Of a stretch of 32,921 nt of DNA, positions 10,885 through 19,732 are shown piece after piece. The notes below the pieces were generated by a model that did no database searches, was not told the DNA's origin, and was given only the letters and a program-made list of their open reading frames with translations. Location of the stretch: NCBI GenBank assembly GCA_003245815.1, contig QKCD01000017.1, positions 1 to 32,921 on the forward strand, in the 5' to 3' direction. Position numbers and translations under genes: made by a program. This DNA comes from Sulfuricurvum sp. (GTDB taxonomy: Bacteria; Campylobacterota; Campylobacteria; Campylobacterales; Sulfurimonadaceae). How positions within the stretch are numbered: the stretch's first letter is position 1; every line of letters starts with the position of its first letter.

Positions 10885-11226
10885 CTAGTAGCCGCAGTAG
10901 TTGCCGTCGCAGCCGGGGACGGCGCCGGCATCCTTGGCGTTGTTGGTGAGGAAGTCGAAGAGATCCTCCTTGCGGCTCTGGTAGTAGCCCTCCTTGAGCA
11001 TCTCCAGGGCTTTCGGGGAATCTTTGTGCAGGGCGGCCATCTCCGCGTCCCCCTTGTCATAGATCTCGTCCCACTCATCCATTGTCAGCATCCCGGCACC
11101 ACGGAACTCGCTGCCGTGGCACTCCTTGCAGAGTTTCTGGTAGGTTTTGATGCCCTGTTCGTTGTAGACGGCGTGGGCCGACGTAAAGGCCAAAAGGAGC
11201 AGGAGGGGGGTGAGGTGTTTCTTCAT
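10885..11226 (-). CDS. Periplasmic c-type cytochrome
   Basis: Signal peptide MKKHLTPLLLLLAFTSAHA; single CKECH heme-binding motif; C-terminal CDGNYCGY. Confidence 0.8.
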   Translation of the reverse strand: MKKHLTPLLLLLAFTSAHAVYNEQGIKTYQKLCKECHGSEFRGAGMLTMDEWDEIYDKGDAEMAALHKDSPKALEMLKEGYYQSRKEDLFDFLTNNAKDAGAVPGCDGNYCGY

Positions 11227-11229
11227 GGG

Positions 11230-11637
11230 TTATTCCTTCATTTTGTGCTGGCGTTTTTCGACATCGTCGAGGATCAGGTTGAAATCATCGCTGCCCCAGT
11301 AACCGCGGGTGTAGTCGATGACCTTCCCTTCGGCGGTGAGGAAGTAGCACATCGGTACGACGACGGCTTTGAGTTCGGCGGGGTAGACATCCTTGTCGCG
11401 GGTGACATGAACCGAGCGGTAGTCCGCCTCGAGGCGTTTGACGATGGCGTCGTCACGGAAGGTGGTAGCTTCGAGCTTTTTGCACCAGGTGCAATCCTCG
11501 GTGGAGATGAAGACGAAAATCTTCTTCTGCTCCTGCTGGGCGTGCTGCTCGGTGGTCGCGTAGTCGGGATACCAATGGATTTCCGCGGCACCGAGAAGCG
11601 CCGCAGTGGCGATCAGTGCCCAAGCACTTCGTAACAT
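11230..11637 (-). CDS. Periplasmic thioredoxin-fold protein (thioredoxin_7/SoxW-like)
   Basis: Signal peptide; FVFISTEDCTWCKKLEATTF active-site CxxC; PMCYFLTAEGKVI (cis-Pro like). Confidence 0.82.
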   Translation of the reverse strand: MLRSAWALIATAALLGAAEIHWYPDYATTEQHAQQEQKKIFVFISTEDCTWCKKLEATTFRDDAIVKRLEADYRSVHVTRDKDVYPAELKAVVVPMCYFLTAEGKVIDYTRGYWGSDDFNLILDDVEKRQHKMKE

Positions 11638-11751
11638 TTTTTCATTCCTTTTACTGAATGTTAGGGTAGGCTAAGTATGTAAAGTGTAAAGTGCTACTTA
11701 ACGTTTTATAAGTATAGGTGTTGGAACTTAAAACCACGTTAAGATAAGAAA

Positions 11752-12435
11752 ATGGAATATAAAATCTCAGAGCTGGTTCAACAAACGGGCGTCAGCAAGT
11801 CAACGATTCTCTACTATATCAAAGAGGGGCTGCTGCCCGAAGCGAACAAGGTCAAGCCCAATGTGCACTACTATAACGACCGCCATATGGAGCTGATCAA
11901 ATATATCAAGTACATGCAAAACGAGATGCACTGCTCCATCGCGCAGATCAGGAAGATCCTGGAACACCAGAACCGCTCATTCTCAAGTTCGGTGTCGATG
12001 CTGGTACCGCTGGTGGAGTCGTTGACGGGGATGATCAGCGAAGACAGCCGCTACAGTGCAGAGGAGGTCATCGAGGCGGCGGGTATCGACAGGGAACACC
12101 TGCAGCAGCTGCTTGATGACGGGATTGTGGCCCCGACGCAGGAGGGGCGCTTCGGCGAGCGTGACCTCTCCGTCATCCGGCTGGTCGTCGCCTATGGGGA
12201 GCTTGGGCTGGACCGCGAGATCCTCTCTGCTTACCTCGAAAGCGCCAAAAGCCTCGCCCGCCTGGAGTGCCGACTGCAGACCGCGCTCTGTTCGAAACGC
12301 GATTCGGCGGAGTTTTCACAGCTGTGGCACGTGTTGTTCGAAACCGTCCTGACGGCAAAACCCTATATTCACAACAACCATACCTACCGGGCGTTTCTGG
12401 AGATACTGAAAGAGGAGATCGGCGCGGAGCCGTAG
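11752..12435 (+). CDS. MerR-family transcriptional regulator with apparent second HTH-like segment
   Basis: N-terminal YKISELVQQTGVSKSTILYYIKEGLLPE; second similar segment YSAEEVIEAAGIDREHLQQLLDDGIVAP. Confidence 0.87.
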   Translation: MEYKISELVQQTGVSKSTILYYIKEGLLPEANKVKPNVHYYNDRHMELIKYIKYMQNEMHCSIAQIRKILEHQNRSFSSSVSMLVPLVESLTGMISEDSRYSAEEVIEAAGIDREHLQQLLDDGIVAPTQEGRFGERDLSVIRLVVAYGELGLDREILSAYLESAKSLARLECRLQTALCSKRDSAEFSQLWHVLFETVLTAKPYIHNNHTYRAFLEILKEEIGAEP

Positions 12436-12445
12436 GCGGGAGGCG

Positions 12446-13519
12446 TCAGGCGTAGTAGCCTTTGAGCCCCTCCATCGTACGCCCCATGTTGAGCAGCAGC
12501 AGGTCGGCGACGACGAGGGCCGCCATCGCTTCGGCGACGATGGAACCCCGCGGTGCGACACAGGGGTCATGACGCCCCTTGAGGGCGCAGTCGACCTCTT
12601 CGCCCTGCGTCGTGACGGTATGCTGCTCGATGAAGATGGAGGGGGTCGGTTTGAAGTAGACGTTGAGGGTGACATCCTCGCCGCTGCTGATGCCTCCGAG
12701 GATGCCGCCGGCGTGGTTGCTCTCGAAGCCGCTGCGGCGGATCGGGTCGTTGTTGGTCGAACCGAAGGCCGCGGCGCTCTGCATCCCGTCGCCGATCTCC
12801 ACCGCCTTGACGGCGTTGATCCCCATCATCGCGTCGGCGAGCAGGGCGTCGAGTTTATAGTAGAGCGGCTCGCCGAGGCCTGTGGGCATGCCGCTGATTC
12901 GGACCGCCGCGACGCCGCCGACAGAGTCGTGGCGGTTCTTCGCTTCGAGGATGGCCTCTTTCTGGGCCGCTTCGACCCCTGGGTCGAGGGCGTAGATCTC
13001 GCTTTCGGGCGCATAGTCGAAATCGAGGTGTTGCGCTTGGATGCCGTGGATTTCGCGGATGCCGCTCTGGACCGTGATGCCCACCTGGCGGAGCATCAGC
13101 TTCGCTACGGCGCCGGCAGCGACGCGGGCGGCCGTTTCGCGGGCGCTGGAACGGCCGCCGCCGCGGTAGTCGCGGATGCCGTACTTGTGCCAGTAGGTGA
13201 AGTCGGCGTGGCCCGGACGGAAGATATCCTTGACGTTGGAGTAGTCGCCGGATTTCTGGTTGGTGTTGTAGATGACCATGGCGATCGGCGTGCCGGTACT
13301 TTTCCCTTCGAAGACGCCGCTGAGGATCTCGACGGCGTCATCCTCTTTTCGGGCGGTTTCGAACTTGCTCTTGCCCGGCTTGCGGCGGTCGAGTTCGCTC
13401 TGGATGAAGGATTCGTCGATCTCCAGCCCCGCGGGAACGCCGTCGACGACGCAGCCGATCGCCTTGCCGTGGGACTCCCCGAAGGTCGTGAAACTGAAGC
13501 GGATGCCGAAACGGTTCAT
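12446..13519 (-). CDS. aroC: Chorismate synthase
   Basis: [48 protein letters not shown]…[10 protein letters not shown]. Confidence 0.97.
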   Translation of the reverse strand: MNRFGIRFSFTTFGESHGKAIGCVVDGVPAGLEIDESFIQSELDRRKPGKSKFETARKEDDAVEILSGVFEGKSTGTPIAMVIYNTNQKSGDYSNVKDIFRPGHADFTYWHKYGIRDYRGGGRSSARETAARVAAGAVAKLMLRQVGITVQSGIREIHGIQAQHLDFDYAPESEIYALDPGVEAAQKEAILEAKNRHDSVGGVAAVRISGMPTGLGEPLYYKLDALLADAMMGINAVKAVEIGDGMQSAAAFGSTNNDPIRRSGFESNHAGGILGGISSGEDVTLNVYFKPTPSIFIEQHTVTTQGEEVDCALKGRHDPCVAPRGSIVAEAMAALVVADLLLLNMGRTMEGLKGYYA

Positions 13520-14196
13520 GAAAGTTCCTTATTGAGCAGTTCGATCGCCTTGCCGGCGGCCTCCTGCTGAGCAATTTTTTTACTTTTGCCGACGGAGCGG
13601 CCGTACTCCCGGTTTTCGATCAGCACGGCGACCTCGAACTCTTTTTTATGGTCGGGGCCGCGGGAGCCGATCAGCTTGTACTCGGGGGTGATGCCGAAAT
13701 GGGCCTGGGTCAGCTCCTGGAGCGTCGTCTTGTAGTCTTTGAAGAGGGTGTCCAGGGACATGTCGGGATGGACCGCTTCGAGCAGCCTGACGGTGATGGT
13801 GCGGGCCTGTTCCAGCCCCGCTTCAAGGTAGATCGCGCCGATCACCGCTTCGTAGGCGTTGGAGAGGAGTGAGGGCTTCTGACGCCCCCCGTTGTTCTCC
13901 TCGGCATTGGAGAGGTAGATGTAGTTCCCGAGCGTGACATGGTTCGCCAGCCGGGTGAACCCCTCCTCGTTGACGAGGGAGGCGCGGAGCTTGGAGAGCT
14001 TGCCCTCGTCGAAGCCCGGGAACTGGCTGAAGAGATACTCGCCGACGATGAGGTCGAGTACCGCGTCGCCGAGGAATTCGAGACGCTCATTATTGTAGGG
14101 CTGTTTGTAGCTTTTATGGGTCAGCGCTTCAATAAGGAGCTGTTTGTTCTTGAAACGGTAGTGCAGGGACGTTTCGAGCTGTTCGAGCAGGTCCAT
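13516..14196 (-). CDS. rnc: Ribonuclease III
   Basis: [21 protein letters not shown] signature and C-terminal dsRBD; likely start ATG at 14196 (the longer ORF from 14424 overlaps rnhA). Confidence 0.95.
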   Translation of the reverse strand: MDLLEQLETSLHYRFKNKQLLIEALTHKSYKQPYNNERLEFLGDAVLDLIVGEYLFSQFPGFDEGKLSKLRASLVNEEGFTRLANHVTLGNYIYLSNAEENNGGRQKPSLLSNAYEAVIGAIYLEAGLEQARTITVRLLEAVHPDMSLDTLFKDYKTTLQELTQAHFGITPEYKLIGSRGPDHKKEFEVAVLIENREYGRSVGKSKKIAQQEAAGKAIELLNKELS

Positions 14197-14209
14197 AGGG
14201 TCTCCTTGG

Positions 14210-14656
14210 TTAGGGTTCGCATGTCGCGCCGTGGCGCGTTTTCTGATGCAGGGCTTCGCCGCGGGCGATGGCGTCGCACTGCTCGTTCTCGTCGTGGCCG
14301 TCGTGTCCCCGCACCCAGACCGCCTGGATGCGGTGGGGGGCGGCGGCTTCGAGGTAGGCCTGCCAGAGGTCGGGGTTCTTGACCTTGGCGAAACGGCGCC
14401 GTACCCACCCCTCGAGCCATTCATTGATCCCCCTCACGACGTAGGAGGAATCGGAGGTGATCACCACCTCGCAGGGCTCCTTAAGGGCGCGGAGCCCCTC
14501 GATGACGCCGCGCAGCTCCATCCGGTTGTTGGTCGTATGCGGCTCTCCCCCGCGGATGACCCGCTCGTGGCCGTTATAGCGCAGGATCGTCCCGAATCCT
14601 CCCGGGCCGGGGTTACCCAGGGCAGAACCGTCACTGAAAAGAGAGATGCGTTTCAA
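14210..14656 (-). CDS. rnhA: Ribonuclease HI
   Basis: [56 protein letters not shown] start inside the 3' end of the upstream TPR gene. Confidence 0.93.
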   Translation of the reverse strand: MKRISLFSDGSALGNPGPGGFGTILRYNGHERVIRGGEPHTTNNRMELRGVIEGLRALKEPCEVVITSDSSYVVRGINEWLEGWVRRRFAKVKNPDLWQAYLEAAAPHRIQAVWVRGHDGHDENEQCDAIARGEALHQKTRHGATCEP

Positions 14657-15674
14657 AACGTTCCTTCACCAGCATTGGTTCGCTCCAGACGGAGTCGATG
14701 GCATTACAGTTGGGGCAGCGGTGAAAGGCGAAGGGAAGGACCTGTTTGCAATGGCGGCAGAGGTATTCGAAGGTGAGTGTCGCCCCCGAATGGCCGCCTT
14801 TGTGAAGCTTGATCAAAACATCGAGTTCGAAGGTATCGCTGTTTTGAGCATGGTCCACAAACCCTTTCGCGCTGAAGAGTTCCCGCAGATAACCGTTGTG
14901 TGCAATTATATCGAAATCGCACTGATGGGGTTCTAAACGCCAGAGGATGTCGCTGATGCGTTCCGCCTGCGCCTGGTCGAAGTGGCGCCACGCCTTCCCG
15001 GGAGCGTGTCGGAAGAGGTACTCGAAGACCATATAGGCGAGCATATGGTGGGTTTCGTAGCGGGCGATGAGGGCGTCGGTTTTCTCGTCGGGACCGATGG
15101 TCGTGTCGTGCAGAAGCGCCAGCAGCTCGAGGTAGTGGCGTTCCTTTCGGGCGTCGCTGCCCAGTTCGTCGAGGGGCTCGAGGACGTCGAGAGCGCTGCG
15201 GTAGTCGTTGAGCCGCTCGTAGACCAGCAGCAGGTAGTGCAGGGCCTGGGGCGTACGGGGATGGTGCCGCAGGATCTGCAGGAAGATCTCCTTGGAGCGC
15301 TCGAGGAAACCGGCCCTGAAATAGGTCTGTCCGAGGAGAAAGAGCGTGTCCCGCCGTTCTGAGGGGTCCTGCTGCCGCTCGATCAGCAGCTGGTAGATCT
15401 CGATGCTCTTTTCGAAGTCGCCGTTTTTCGTGTAGGAGTTGGCCAGCAGCAGCCACGACTTCTCCGACATGGTGCCGCTGCCGATCAGGTCGGCGAGTTC
15501 GTTTTTGCTCGGCAGGGTGTGGAACTGCCTTAGGAAGCGGTCGAGGTGGCGGTGGTCCTCCTTCGCCTTGAAGCGTCCCCACCAGTAGCTGAAGAAGGCG
15601 ATGACGAAGATCAGGACGAAAAAGACGATGACACCGAAAAGGGGATCGCGGAATTCGATGAATAAACCGTCCAT
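14631..15674 (-). CDS. TPR membrane protein with C-terminal rubredoxin-like zinc motif (LapB/YciM-like architecture)
   Basis: N-terminal TM (VIVFFVLIFVIAFFSYWWG), TPR-like helices, C-terminal CRHCKQVLPFAFHRCPNCNAID. Likely start ATG 15674. Confidence 0.78.
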   Translation of the reverse strand: MDGLFIEFRDPLFGVIVFFVLIFVIAFFSYWWGRFKAKEDHRHLDRFLRQFHTLPSKNELADLIGSGTMSEKSWLLLANSYTKNGDFEKSIEIYQLLIERQQDPSERRDTLFLLGQTYFRAGFLERSKEIFLQILRHHPRTPQALHYLLLVYERLNDYRSALDVLEPLDELGSDARKERHYLELLALLHDTTIGPDEKTDALIARYETHHMLAYMVFEYLFRHAPGKAWRHFDQAQAERISDILWRLEPHQCDFDIIAHNGYLRELFSAKGFVDHAQNSDTFELDVLIKLHKGGHSGATLTFEYLCRHCKQVLPFAFHRCPNCNAIDSVWSEPMLVKERFETHLSFQ

Positions 15675-15798
15675 ATAATGCGCGCTCCTTTGGCGTGGTC
15701 GGAGAAGATTATAGCCAATAGGAACTAAACGCATCACCGGGAAGCGGGCCTATCATGAATATGTGATAAAAATGCGACGTTAAAATAATAATTATATC

Positions 15799-15827
15799 TT
15801 GACTTAATACGTCAAAAAGAGTACAAT
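15799..15827 (+). promoter_or_regulatory. Sigma-70-type promoter (TTGACT-N17-TACAAT) with inverted repeat TTGAC-N7-GTCAA over the -35
   Basis: TTGACT 15799-15804, TACAAT 15822-15827, 17-nt spacer; TTGAC 15799-15803 / GTCAA 15811-15815. Confidence 0.75.
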
Positions 15828-15865
15828 GACGATGAAACTGAAAAAAGTAGGGGGTTTAATCGCTA

Positions 15866-16531
15866 ATGACAGTCTGTTATATTCGACCCGATAAATCCTT
15901 CGACGGGGCCTTCGAGCAGCTTAAAACGGTGAATGCCTACATTGAGCGCAAGGGGTTGACCGTCGACCAGGAGTTTATCGACCAGAAGTCTCAGAACAAG
16001 CGGTTGAGCGAACGCAACGAAGTCCTGTCGTTTTTTCAGTCATTGCGTGACAGTACGGTGATCGTGTACGATGCCTGGGTACTGAGTTCGTGGATCGAAG
16101 ACCTGGTACAGATGATTAGTTGTCTGTTGAAAAACGGGATGCGGATCCACTTCGTCAAGCCGTCAGTCATCATCGACCGCAGCAGCGATACGGTGGTGGT
16201 GCTGGGATTGATCGACCAGCTGCGTCAGACACTGCAGCAGGATGCCAAGAAGGCGATCGGCAGACCGAAGGGAAGCCGTTCCGCGTCAAAGTTCGATCAG
16301 TTCCATGACGATATCATCAGACATCTTAGAGATCATAAAAGCGTCAGCGAGATGGCCCGTATTTTCGGGGTGAGCCGGAGTTCTTTAAAAGATTACATCG
16401 AATCGCGCGAGCTGAAAGAGGTGGCGTTCGGAGGACACAGCATGGAGCTGCCTGAAAACGGAGAAGCGCACGTGATTAAAACCATAAACTGCCCGGACAG
16501 CGGGCAACAACAGATGAAGGAGCATAGATGA
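15866..16531 (+). CDS. Serine recombinase (resolvase N-domain)-like protein with HTH, lacking catalytic serine; probable regulator
   Basis: Resolvase-like fold pattern (CYIRPDKSFDGAFEQLKTVNAYIERKG…VIVYDAWVLSSWIEDLVQMISCLLKNGMRIHFV) plus Hin-like HTH (DHKSVSEMARIFGVSRSSLKDYI); RVST and DRLxR motifs absent. Confidence 0.8.
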   Translation: MTVCYIRPDKSFDGAFEQLKTVNAYIERKGLTVDQEFIDQKSQNKRLSERNEVLSFFQSLRDSTVIVYDAWVLSSWIEDLVQMISCLLKNGMRIHFVKPSVIIDRSSDTVVVLGLIDQLRQTLQQDAKKAIGRPKGSRSASKFDQFHDDIIRHLRDHKSVSEMARIFGVSRSSLKDYIESRELKEVAFGGHSMELPENGEAHVIKTINCPDSGQQQMKEHR

Positions 16532-17970
16532 GTGTAGAGGCAAGCAGCACACAGGCTGTAAAACAAAGGACGCCGTGGCGTATTATGCGCTACTGGTTTT
16601 TCGGCGGGATTACGCTGTTCGCACTGTTGGCACCGTGGATTCGGGTGAACGAGAATCACCTCTTCCTGCTGAGTTTTGACAAGCTGAAACTGCACCTGAT
16701 GTTCGTACAGTTCGATATGCAGGAGATGTACCTGATGCCGTTCCTGCTGATGATCCTCTTTATCGGCGTTTTCGGGATCACAGTAGTCGGCGGCCGGGTA
16801 TTCTGCGGCTGGATGTGTCCCCAGACTATTTTCCGTACCATCTATCGCGACCTCATTGAGACGAAGCTGTTGAAGCTGCGCAAGCGGATCAAGAACAAGC
16901 AGCAAGAACCCGACATGTCCAAACCGGAGAACAAGACGAAAAAAGTGATCGCCATGCTGCTCTGGACGGCGCTCGCCTTTGTCGCGGCGGCGGACTTTAT
17001 GTGGTTCTTCGTACCGCCGGAGGATTTCTTCGCCTATATGATGAACCCGGGTGACCATATGGTGCTCGTGACGACGGTTTTGATCATCGTCGGCTTCCTG
17101 CTCTACGACGTGGTCTTCATGAAGGAGAACTTCTGTGTCTACGTCTGCCCCTACTCCCGGATCCAGTCGGTACTCTATGACGACGATACGGTTATGGCGA
17201 TCTACGACGAACACCGCGGCGGCAAGATCTACAGCGAAGAAAAAGAGAAGATGTACACCAAGCAGAAAGATCTGCAGGCGGTCGAACCAAACGCCGAGTG
17301 TACGGCGTGTGAAAGCTGTGTGACGGTCTGTCCGACCCACATCGACATTCGCCAGGGTCTGCAGCTGGAGTGTATCAACTGTCTGGAGTGTGTCGACGCC
17401 TGTACGACGGTCATGGGCAAACTGGGCAAAGAGAGCCTGGTCCGCTGGTCGAGCGACCGCGAGGTGCTCTACCGCAACGGCAAAACCCAATACTTCCGTC
17501 CGAAGATCATCGGCTACATCGTCGTCCTGCTGATCGTCAGCGCGATTCTTGGGGTCATGGGCAGCAAGAAAGAGCATATGCTGCTGAACGTCAACAAAGA
17601 GAATCGTCTCTACGACATTACGGTACTGGATGACGGCCGCCACAAGGTGGATAACGCCTACATCTTCCTGCTGCAGAATACGCAGAACGTAGACCATACG
17701 TACTACTTCGACATCATCGCGCCGAAGGGTATGGAGGGCAAGATCAAGATCGCCAAACCGAGCGATCCGTTCAAAGTCCGCCCGGAAGTCAAAAAGAAAC
17801 AGATCGTCCTGCTCTATACGGACGAGATGCTTGTCGACGACGCGACGAAGGATACGGTCATCCCGATCACGATCCGCGCCTACGCCCTCGAAGACAAAGA
17901 GAATATCGTGGTTGAACGTCAGTCAACCTTCACCTTCCCGCGTTCGGACATTTTCAAGAACGCGAAGTAA
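16528..17970 (+). CDS. ccoG: Cytochrome c oxidase accessory protein CcoG (polyferredoxin)
   Basis: CGWMCPQTIFR, CVYVCPYSRIQSVLYD, CTACESCVTVCPTHIDIRQGLQLECINCLECVDAC; multiple TM; C-terminal Ig-like domain. Confidence 0.95.
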   Translation: MSVEASSTQAVKQRTPWRIMRYWFFGGITLFALLAPWIRVNENHLFLLSFDKLKLHLMFVQFDMQEMYLMPFLLMILFIGVFGITVVGGRVFCGWMCPQTIFRTIYRDLIETKLLKLRKRIKNKQQEPDMSKPENKTKKVIAMLLWTALAFVAAADFMWFFVPPEDFFAYMMNPGDHMVLVTTVLIIVGFLLYDVVFMKENFCVYVCPYSRIQSVLYDDDTVMAIYDEHRGGKIYSEEKEKMYTKQKDLQAVEPNAECTACESCVTVCPTHIDIRQGLQLECINCLECVDACTTVMGKLGKESLVRWSSDREVLYRNGKTQYFRPKIIGYIVVLLIVSAILGVMGSKKEHMLLNVNKENRLYDITVLDDGRHKVDNAYIFLLQNTQNVDHTYYFDIIAPKGMEGKIKIAKPSDPFKVRPEVKKKQIVLLYTDEMLVDDATKDTVIPITIRAYALEDKENIVVERQSTFTFPRSDIFKNAK

Positions 17971-17971
17971 C

Positions 17972-18007
17972 CGCGGGCAGCCAGGTGCTGCTCCCGCGAT
18001 CCCCTTT
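17972..18007 (+). terminator. Probable Rho-independent terminator of ccoG
   Basis: CGCGGGCAGC-loop-GCTGCTCCCGCG hairpin (2-nt bulge) directly after ccoG stop, followed by CCCCTTTTTCT. Confidence 0.6.
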
Positions 18008-18222
18008 TTCTCTACGTCGTTTTTCCCCTTTATTTTTCTTCAGCCCGTTTATCGATGCTTTCTGCGGTCGTTGACAGGTGACGGTTTCGCTCTATGGCAT
18101 ACCCGGATGCCGCAGCGTATCAATGTGCCGACAGTGCCGTGCGGCTGTTGTCATAGGGTCGTTTTGAAACGGTAGAGGGGGTGTTGTGTGTGGGGTTGAA
18201 GGCCAGGGGCCTTCGGGGAGGT

Positions 18223-19218
18223 TTAGACGAGGACGGCTTCGCGCGCGCCCGCTTCGAGGGCACCGATGATGTAACCGTCGGTATTGGCGAGCAGGGCGTC
18301 GACGTCATCGGGACGGACGACGAGGACCATGCCGACGCCCATGTTAAAGGCGCGGAACATCTCGGCGCGCTCCACATGCTGGCCGATGAGGTCGAAGATC
18401 GGCAAGGTGCGGATGCTGCGCTCCTGGATGACGGCGCGCAGTCCCTCGGGGAGGACGCGGGGAAGGTTCTCGACCAGGCCGCCGCCGGTGATGTGCGCCA
18501 GTGCCTGGATCTTCTCCTTGTTCGCCTTGAAGGTCTTGACGTAGATGCGGGTCGGTTCGAGCAGGGTTTCGATCAGCGGTTTGCCGTTGAAGTCGTCGTC
18601 GAACTTCATCCCCATTTTCTCGAAGAGGACTTTGCGGGCCAGGGAGAAGCCGTTGGAGTGGATCCCAGAGCTCGGCAGGGCGATCAGGACGTCGCCTGCG
18701 CGGACCTGCGTCGTGCGGTCGAGTTCGCTCTTCTCGGCGATACCGACGGCAAAGCCGGCCAGGTCGTAGTCATCTTCGGAGTACATGCCCGGCATCTCCG
18801 CCGTTTCACCGCCGATCAGGGCGCATTCCGCCTGGCGGCACCCTTCGGCGATACCGCTGACGACCGCCGTGGCGGCATTGACGTCGAGTTTTCCCGTGGC
18901 ATAGTAGTCGAGGAAGAAGGAGGGGGTACCGAAGTTACAGATGAGGTCGTTGACGCACATCGCGACGAGGTCGATGCCGACCGTGTTGTGGATGCCCGAT
19001 TCGATGGCGAGTTTGAGTTTCGTGCCGACACCGTCCGTGGCGGCGAGCATCACCGGTTCCCTGAAGCCCGTCGGGAGCTCGAAAGCACCGGCGAAGGAGC
19101 CGATGCCGCCGACAACGCCGGGGACGGCCGTGGACTTGACAAGGGGTTTGATGTTTTCGACAAAGCTGTTGCCCGCATCGATATCGACACCGGCATCTTT
19201 GTAGCTGATTTGGCTCAT
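18223..19218 (-). CDS. purM: Phosphoribosylformylglycinamidine cyclo-ligase (AIR synthetase)
   Basis: YKDAGVDIDAGNSFVENIK, ATDGVGTKLKLA, GGETAEMPGMY, ALPSSGIHSNGFSL. Confidence 0.96.
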   Translation of the reverse strand: MSQISYKDAGVDIDAGNSFVENIKPLVKSTAVPGVVGGIGSFAGAFELPTGFREPVMLAATDGVGTKLKLAIESGIHNTVGIDLVAMCVNDLICNFGTPSFFLDYYATGKLDVNAATAVVSGIAEGCRQAECALIGGETAEMPGMYSEDDYDLAGFAVGIAEKSELDRTTQVRAGDVLIALPSSGIHSNGFSLARKVLFEKMGMKFDDDFNGKPLIETLLEPTRIYVKTFKANKEKIQALAHITGGGLVENLPRVLPEGLRAVIQERSIRTLPIFDLIGQHVERAEMFRAFNMGVGMVLVVRPDDVDALLANTDGYIIGALEAGAREAVLV

Positions 19219-19293
19219 GGATACTCCGCATGAAAAATTAGCGGAGTATAACAGATGTGAGGTTATGAAGGGATTAAGGGGAGGGCTGCGGCG

Positions 19294-19518
19294 TTACGCT
19301 TCGCTGCCCTCTTGCTCTTTTTTGTCGTAGCAGGAACCGAACATCTTTTTAAAGGCCCAGAGGGAGGGGCAGAAGTCGGTGAAGGCCCAGACGACGACCA
19401 TCAGGATGACGAAAGTCTGCAGGACGACGGCGATCTGCGTCATCCCCTGGACGAAGAGTACCATACAGACGGTGAGGACGATGCCCATCAGAAAGCGTTG
19501 CATTTTTTCAGCGCACAT
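19294..19518 (-). CDS. Small membrane protein (DUF2892/YgaP-like)
   Basis: 74 aa, two hydrophobic segments, TDFCPSLWAFKKMFGSC motif resembling DUF2892 proteins. Confidence 0.6.
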   Translation of the reverse strand: MCAEKMQRFLMGIVLTVCMVLFVQGMTQIAVVLQTFVILMVVVWAFTDFCPSLWAFKKMFGSCYDKKEQEGSEA

Positions 19519-19732
19519 AGAAGTTCCTTTGTGTAGATGTTATCAGTGGTGCAATTATAACGAATCACGAAACGGAGGTTAATTTCAGGTAATTTTTGAA
19601 ACACCCAAGATTTAATTGCCATTAAAGCACGGGACAAGCGGGGCGGTTCAATAACGCTTTAATACTAAGGTGTTAAAATCGCGGAAATTTTGCGAAACAG
19701 CCTCCGTGATGCAGGCGATTAGGATAGTGAGA

